Source: an uncultured Clostridia bacterium
Lineage (GTDB): Bacteria; Bacillota; Clostridia; UBA1381
Direction: 5' to 3'
Assembly: GCA_934454745.1 (NCBI GenBank)
Contig: CAKSGP010000060.1
Coordinates: 1 to 7,657 of the forward strand
Length of the DNA: 7,657 bases
Under the pieces are notes generated by a model that made no database searches, had not been told where the DNA came from, and was given only the letters and a program-made list of their open reading frames with translations. A program made the position numbers and the translations under genes. Of this stretch, positions 4,801-7,657 are shown piece after piece; positions within the stretch are counted from its first letter, which is position 1, and each line of letters starts with the position of its first letter.

Positions 4801-7657
4801 TAACCGCGTCCTCAATCACTTTTGCTAATTTGTTGTTCATCAATCCGTAACACCAAACAATTTTAGAATTAGGATGTATGGTTGTAAGTTTTGTTAAAAA
4901 TGAATTTACCGCTTCAGCAACACCTTCGTTAAGGTCTTCTTGCGAAAGTTTTGCAACATTTGATGCGTCGTTTGTTCCTAAATTTACAAGTATAATATCG
5001 GGATGATCGTCTGTGAAATCCCATTTTTTAGAGGTTGACTGTGTCGAACCTCTTTGAGATCTTGCAACAACCGAATAATCATACATATCAGGCCAAACAT
5101 TTGCCGCCTTTTTATTTTTAGTTTCTCCACTCCTGAGTCCCGAAGAATCCATAAAAACGCCAGAGCCGCTCGACGCGAGCAAAGTAAGCTCTGCATCCAG
5201 TTTGTCCGCAAGCAAAGCCGCATAAGTATATGTACTGTCTTCCTCAACCGCTTTAAAGCCAGTAGCACCTGCTTCTGACAAGATTCCATAGCCTGCCGAA
5301 ATAGAATCGCCTATTACTTCAATTTTTTTAACCTTTCGGTTAATAGGCTCCACACTGCCTTTTACACTAATCTTTTTAAGGTCCACATAAGAAAAATTAG
5401 CTTCCGTAACTTTAAGAACCTTAATTTCTGTAACTTCATCGGGATTAAGACCGATAGCAATATCATAATAATGCTCGCCGTCTTTTAAGAGGATTTTTTG
5501 GCTCTTTTGACCGTTAATATATACCTGTACATAAGAGCGGTTACCCTGTGTGGCATTGGAACCATTTTGAGCTTTAAGTGCCATTTTGACCTGGCTTGCC
5601 TTAACATTCATTGAAACACCTGAGTTGCTCCAATCGATACCGATTCCATTATCTACATTAAATGTTCTTCCGTGATAATATAGCCTTGAATCATCAAGTT
5701 CAATATCGCTCCATTGACTCCCCACGCCAAGAAAATCAATATTCGTCGGTTTTTGCCCTTTTATATTAACAGCAGACAAACTCACATAACATTTGTTCTC
5801 TGAATCAAGAACAAAACCATCCAAATCTGTAGCTGAGATTGTACCGCTGGCAACTTTGTCTCCGGCAGTTACAGTTAACAAATAATCATTTTTGCTCTCT
5901 ATCTTTGTTATATCAATATAGACTTTGCCTCTTGGCATAGCCTCAAAAATATCTGAATTTTTAAAGATTACTGCGGATTTACCGTTCAAATCAGAATAAA
6001 CAGTGTTTGAATTTCCATCAAATTTTATGCGCAATACTCCTGATGTGTTGCTGTAAATCTTGTTTTTTTCACTGCTGAACACAAGTGCAAAACGTCTCGA
6101 ACCGGAATTTTGAGAATCACCTATATTAGAAAGTTTTATGCTAATGCCATCAAAATAAAACTTCGTATCGATACCATTTTGCACACCATTTCCAGCCCCT
6201 TCGGCCCATTCATAATGTATACCGATATTATTATCAAGATTTGCCGGATCAGACAAAAAATTCTTAGACCAGTACTGTTTGGATTTTTCTAGGGAATATA
6301 TTGTATTGCCCTTTACCGTTTCTGTTGTTAAAACAGGCACAGTATAATTTATAGAATTCGGTAATATTGTTTCGCTGTCATCTATCGGCGTATACTTACC
6401 GCTAGCTTTAACAACCAAAGTACGCATATCTTCCAAAGGAACATCTATCATAAATTTACGTATTTTGCTCATACTTCCACTGATTATTTTTTCCCCGGTT
6501 ACAGCGTCAGTTACAGTATATTCACTGTAATACATCAATCCCATTTCTTGAAACGGCAAACAAACTGTAAATTTCCCGTCAGTGTTCTGAACGTTATTAT
6601 TTGGGATAATAAGAACTGCTGTATCGCCTTTATATCTTGCATAGGCCTGTAAACTTTCATTACCCGCTACATCAACTTCGCAAATATTGGTTTCTTGATG
6701 ATTTTCAGGCCAATATTCAAATATATCAGAATATGTACGCCTGATTCTTATCATAGATTTTACTGATTCATAAAATTCACGGTTTTTCTCATTGTCAAGT
6801 GCATCCCAATTCGGTCTATGCGTAAAGTAGAGTGCTCCGTTTAGTCCATCCATCCATTCCTGACTTAACGCCCATATTGGAATAAATGGTGCGTAAATTG
6901 CCTGATATCCAATCGCTAATTTGTTGCCGTTGATACGGTCAACCCTCGCATCGTGCACTGTCAAAGCATTTGTATAGTACCTATACGTACCACCAAGCTC
7001 AACCGCTTGTAAATTTTCATCACCTAAATTTTTTCCTGTTTTAATACAATCAACTATATTATAGTTATCAATAAATGTATTCTCTGCTGAACGGTAAATT
7101 TCAGTCATTGTCATTGAAAAATCTTTAACACCGGTTTGCTCTAAATGGAATGCTCCGTTACGAACATTTGTATTTTCGCTAATCATCAGAATTTTGCGCC
7201 CACGCTCTAATAAACGTTCGTAAATTTCACGGTTTACATCATACCCGGCATATTTTGGTTCGCAGTCCATTCTGAAACCGTCACATCCGGTTTTAACTGC
7301 TATATCCACCAACTGCTGAATATACCACTCTTTAAACTCTTCATTTTCCCAATCAAAAGCCGCACCGCCAAAATCTTCACCATCGAACCAATCCGGGTGT
7401 TCTTCAATTAAAGGAGAGGCAAACGATGTACCCCAAGTTACCATATCAATAATGATACGAACATCTCGCTTATGAGCCTCATCTACGAAATTTTTTAATT
7501 CTTGCCAACCTTTATTATAATCATTTGTTCCTGTTATTATTGGGTCAATCGTATGAGGGCCTAAGTTACAATAACTATTATTGAACTGATCTGCCGACTC
7601 TGACACAGGACAAATCCAAAGTCCGTTTATGCCCATTTCCCGACAGTGATCTAATAC
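1865..7657 (-). CDS. Giant multimodular GH13 + CE2 carbohydrate-active protein (5' end cut by right edge)
   Basis: The frame is open through the right edge. Residues below count from the Met codon at 7636; add 91 if the left-edge start belongs to this gene (then 2014 aa with signal peptide). Order: GH13-like barrel, 1-310 (Asp64, Asp124 in GFRMD, Glu154, His228-Asp229); all-beta domain, 315-412; beta module 1, 428-641; CE2-like jelly roll, 645-765, and SGNH esterase, 768-998 (Ser778, Asn889, His975); beta module 2, 1003-1226; helix-pair repeat, 1227-1285; beta module 3, 1317-1500; two helix-pair repeats, 1502-1621; beta module 4, 1626-1837; helical tail to 1923. It probably acts outside the cell, cleaving or rearranging an alpha-glucan-like chain and removing acetyl groups, with the beta modules binding carbohydrate; the two enzyme families are recognised, the substrate is inferred. 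No LPXTG, SLH, dockerin or C-terminal membrane segment is visible, so attachment is unknown. A 475-aa GH13 paralogue follows after 23 nt. Confidence 0.9.
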   Translation of the reverse strand, partial: VLDHCREMGINGLWICPVSESADQFNNSYCNLGPHTIDPIITGTNDYNKGWQELKNFVDEAHKRDVRIIIDMVTWGTSFASPLIEEHPDWFDGEDFGGAAFDWENEEFKEWYIQQLVDIAVKTGCDGFRMDCEPKYAGYDVNREIYERLLERGRKILMISENTNVRNGAFHLEQTGVKDFSMTMTEIYRSAENTFIDNYNIVDCIKTGKNLGDENLQAVELGGTYRYYTNALTVHDARVDRINGNKLAIGYQAIYAPFIPIWALSQEWMDGLNGALYFTHRPNWDALDNEKNREFYESVKSMIRIRRTYSDIFEYWPENHQETNICEVDVAGNESLQAYARYKGDTAVLIIPNNNVQNTDGKFTVCLPFQEMGLMYYSEYTVTDAVTGEKIISGSMSKIRKFMIDVPLEDMRTLVVKASGKYTPIDDSETILPNSINYTVPVLTTETVKGNTIYSLEKSKQYWSKNFLSDPANLDNNIGIHYEWAEGAGNGVQNGIDTKFYFDGISIKLSNIGDSQNSGSRRFALVFSSEKNKIYSNTSGVLRIKFDGNSNTVYSDLNGKSAVIFKNSDIFEAMPRGKVYIDITKIESKNDYLLTVTAGDKVASGTISATDLDGFVLDSENKCYVSLSAVNIKGQKPTNIDFLGVGSQWSDIELDDSRLYYHGRTFNVDNGIGIDWSNSGVSMNVKASQVKMALKAQNGSNATQGNRSYVQVYINGQKSQKILLKDGEHYYDIAIGLNPDEVTEIKVLKVTEANFSYVDLKKISVKGSVEPINRKVKKIEVIGDSISAGYGILSEAGATGFKAVEEDSTYTYAALLADKLDAELTLLASSGSGVFMDSSGLRSGETKNKKAANVWPDMYDYSVVARSQRGSTQSTSKKWDFTDDHPDIILVNLGTNDASNVAKLSQEDLNEGVAEAVNSFLTKLTTIHPNSKIVWCYGLMNNKLAKVIEDAVNDFAKNNDKVFFIELPSQYEFSGVTGAGSHPNAVTHQKVADYIYKELAILGQPEKHTKIDYTVPVLTTDTVTGNTIYTLKQSKKNWSKFFVSDPSNLENNTGIHYEWTYEAGNGVSNGIDKEFKFEGSSVKLANIGNGENAGSKRFEIIYTANRDVNYTTSNGALRIGFNGRLGYVVASVNGVNINILGDDTATATDVKNPTFKNISDKTVYVDIAKKADTEGDYIITLKIGNIELSDTIPASLLQGLNFDPSGKCYIGLSAYNITGQQTASIDFLGVGSNAEIEDTIALIEKIGKVDLINGAPIKEARVAYDNLTQNGKKLVSNYQVLLDAEAEYAALATEADADLYPASYHTAHLSNQLDAKNVMKTIQKDWAPYLSLEDVSTGGLRYNFTGAGSNIREGFSRFVSIDGLFIQFDNLVRQSSKSGVFALVFGNAEDYIGSYKNEAGASNAFAIVFDTVNGRVYALSNGEHTIITDSRIKYENLKQKRFSVSLKEENHIYTLTVDVNGAKITGTFSGGLFENAAALKNQNLCRFAISSWTNRQYFSLDLIGVGKDSKVDAVEQLINEIGLVTIDSGDKIEKATLAYEQLSENEKERVSNYSALIAAEVYFGKLRPEGAVEDVINYIDDIGEVTIYSENAIRRAEEAYIALSDSEKKAVTNSKVLDKAIKKYYKLISPHLSMDQYAYSPLNTGSMYSVGTNYNDDSSWDGRINFNRLDNGVLRLTWKEARRDMCQGVNVIQNLDGMRLQLQNLTADQGRNGTQLAILISPTRPPQYYAGGKSLALVLDTQKGEMRSYPGGHIVMKDNILKHDNVEDKSIYIWFSKLDSGVVWLRTAVGADTVSGTISAESMGTLFAESSDCYFSLSPWLDSADDLRDNSTHSFSVDIVSVYTAKQIDNVDTYVFQSVLKLNDLIDGLSDKITASSSVEVRALLNQYRSLNKKLKPLITSLPRLHKFLSEIFEKESFEKYGTDIPAAVS
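2126..2761 (-). repeat. Beta module copy 4 (divergent)
   Basis: Residues 1626-1837 resemble copy 3 most closely: NLDGMRLQLQNL parallels SIDGLFIQFDNL, LALVLDTQKGEMRSY parallels FAIVFDTVNGRVYAL, and VSGTISAESMGTLF and CYFSLSPW match the later strands. It ends FSVDIVSVYT in place of the DLIGVG motif. Confidence 0.55.
2774..2950 (-). repeat. Helix-pair linker repeat 3
   Basis: Residues 1563-1621 again show YIDDIGEVTI, RAEEAYIALSDSEKKAVTN and a Lys/Tyr-rich closing helix. The helical tail at residues 1839-1923 may be a worn further copy, because it keeps only the heptad-like Leu spacing. Confidence 0.6.
2957..3133 (-). repeat. Helix-pair linker repeat 2
   Basis: Residues 1502-1560 repeat the pattern of the first copy: LINEIGLVTID, KATLAYEQLSENEKERVSNY and a closing helix. 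It directly precedes repeat 3, giving a tandem pair between beta modules 3 and 4. Confidence 0.6.
3137..3688 (-). repeat. Beta module copy 3 (divergent)
   Basis: Residues 1317-1500 share the general plan of copies 1 and 2: SIDGLFIQFDNL, a GVFALVFGN strand, a T(I)TGTFSGGLF segment and an ending FSLDLIGVGK that parallels IDFLGVGS. It lacks the YTVPVLTT opening. It is flanked by helix-pair repeats. Confidence 0.55.
3782..3958 (-). repeat. Helix-pair linker repeat 1
   Basis: Residues 1227-1285 show the pattern I-x2-IG-x-V, then I-x2-A-x3-Y-x2-L, then K-x2-VSNY and a Leu/Ala-rich helix. This short helical repeat is common as a spacer in secreted clostridial proteins. It probably sets the distance between the esterase half and the binding modules. 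Confidence 0.6.
3959..4630 (-). repeat. Beta module copy 2
   Basis: Residues 1003-1226 closely follow copy 1. Shared blocks are YTVPVLTT-TV-GNTIY, NNTGIHYEW/NNIGIHYEW, AGNGV-NGID and the end CYIGLSAYNITGQ...IDFLGVGS. An extra loop rich in Thr, Ala and Asp (about 1130-1148) is seen here but not in copy 1. It directly follows the CE2-like esterase, so the esterase looks inserted between two copies of one module. Confidence 0.65.
4643..5704 (-). other. CE2-like carbohydrate esterase: jelly roll plus SGNH hydrolase
   Basis: Residues 645-765 are a small beta domain beginning RLYYHGRTF and containing the YVQVYINGQ strand typical of the CE2 N-terminal jelly roll. Residues 768-998 are an SGNH hydrolase: block I IGDSISAGYG (Ser778), a SGSGV motif (about 823-827), a TYTYAALLADKL helix, WDF at 872-874, block III LGTND (Asn889) and block V SHPN (His975). 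CE2 enzymes remove acetyl groups from plant polysaccharides such as xylan and glucomannan. The Asp usual three residues before the catalytic His is Ala972, so a Ser-His dyad is likely. I recall that at least one CE2 enzyme works with a dyad, so this need not mean inactivity. Confidence 0.8.
5714..6355 (-). repeat. Beta module copy 1 (probable carbohydrate-binding or concanavalin-like)
   Basis: Residues 428-641 open with YTVPVLTTETVKGNTIY and close with CYVSLSAVNIKGQ...IDFLGVGS. The same opening and closing frame copy 2 at residues 1003-1226. The predicted make-up is all beta, and no catalytic motif is visible. It sits between the GH13 and CE2 domains. I do not recognise a named CBM family; a binding role is inferred from position and fold type. 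Confidence 0.65.
6401..7657 (-). other. GH13-like catalytic domain plus C-terminal beta domain of the giant protein
   Basis: The barrel carries the catalytic trio of GH13: Asp124 (region II, GFRMD), Glu154 (region III, MISEN) and Asp229 (region IV, VHD). Region I is DMVTWG, with Asp64 kept but the usual Asn-His absent. The Asn that normally precedes His-Asp in region IV is Val227, and the residue matching His188 of the paralogue is Lys128. Spacings (64, 124, 154, 229) follow GH13 order but leave a very short domain B. FIPIWALSQEW after region IV matches the family's PGIP-YYG-E segment. Residues 315-412 form the all-beta C-terminal domain usual behind GH13 barrels. Confidence 0.8.
7527..7657. 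repeat. Terminal direct repeat, right copy
   Basis: Matches 1-131 at 130 of 131 positions. On the coding strand the mismatch makes Ser12 (TCA) here and Ala103 (GCA) in the left copy, within CPV(S/A)ESADQ. Exact overlap ends are what most assemblers leave on circular paths, so the mismatch is noteworthy. Confidence 0.95.

Noticed and set aside
4984..5289. 101-aa minus-strand open frame within the esterase region
   Set aside because: It lies wholly inside the SGNH domain in another frame, has no ribosome binding site that I can see and resembles no protein; it is a shadow of the giant gene.
1..7657. Small plasmid or circular phage genome
   Set aside because: No replication, mobilisation or structural gene and only 53 nt of noncoding DNA in the closed form; kept only as the less likely alternative to a tandem array.

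Overview
This is an AT-rich window with clostridial character. It has Gram-positive type signal peptide and Shine-Dalgarno sequences, and a helix-pair repeat common in secreted proteins of gut Clostridia. It probably comes from a polysaccharide-degrading Firmicute, for example a rumen or gut Oscillospirales/Ruminococcus-type organism. The taxonomic call is inference. All supported genes lie on the minus strand and are packed as one operon, with gaps of 23 and 30 nt. No intergenic stretch is longer than 30 nt, and I see no RNA gene, replication gene, CRISPR array, insertion sequence or terminator.

Reading along the minus strand from the right edge, a very large gene (7657 to 1865, 5' end cut by the edge) encodes a multimodular secreted-type carbohydrate-active protein. 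Its modules are, in order: a GH13 (alpha-amylase superfamily) barrel with its C-terminal beta domain, a beta-rich module, a CE2-like carbohydrate esterase (jelly roll plus SGNH hydrolase), a second copy of the beta module, a helix-pair repeat, a third beta module, two more helix-pair repeats, a fourth beta module and a helical tail. Next comes a compact stand-alone GH13 paralogue of 475 aa (1841 to 414) with no signal peptide. Last is a gene start (383 to the left edge) encoding a signal peptide followed by the first part of the same kind of GH13 barrel.

The first 131 bases of the window recur as the last 131 bases with a single mismatch (c77 versus a7603). The left-edge gene start therefore runs in frame into the sequence that opens the giant gene at the right edge. 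Joined, they give a 2014-residue protein with a signal peptide. Two explanations fit: a tandem array of a ~7.5 kb two-gene unit (or paralogues with near-identical 5' ends) that the assembly closed on itself, or a circular molecule of 7526 bp. I favour the tandem array, because a circle would have only 53 nt of noncoding DNA and no replication gene, and because the two copies are not identical.

The likely joint role is breakdown or remodelling of a partly acetylated polysaccharide. The secreted protein would bring an alpha-glucan-type hydrolase or transferase, a deacetylase and several probable carbohydrate-binding modules together outside the cell, and the signal-less GH13 protein would act on imported products inside. 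The substrate cannot be read from the sequence.
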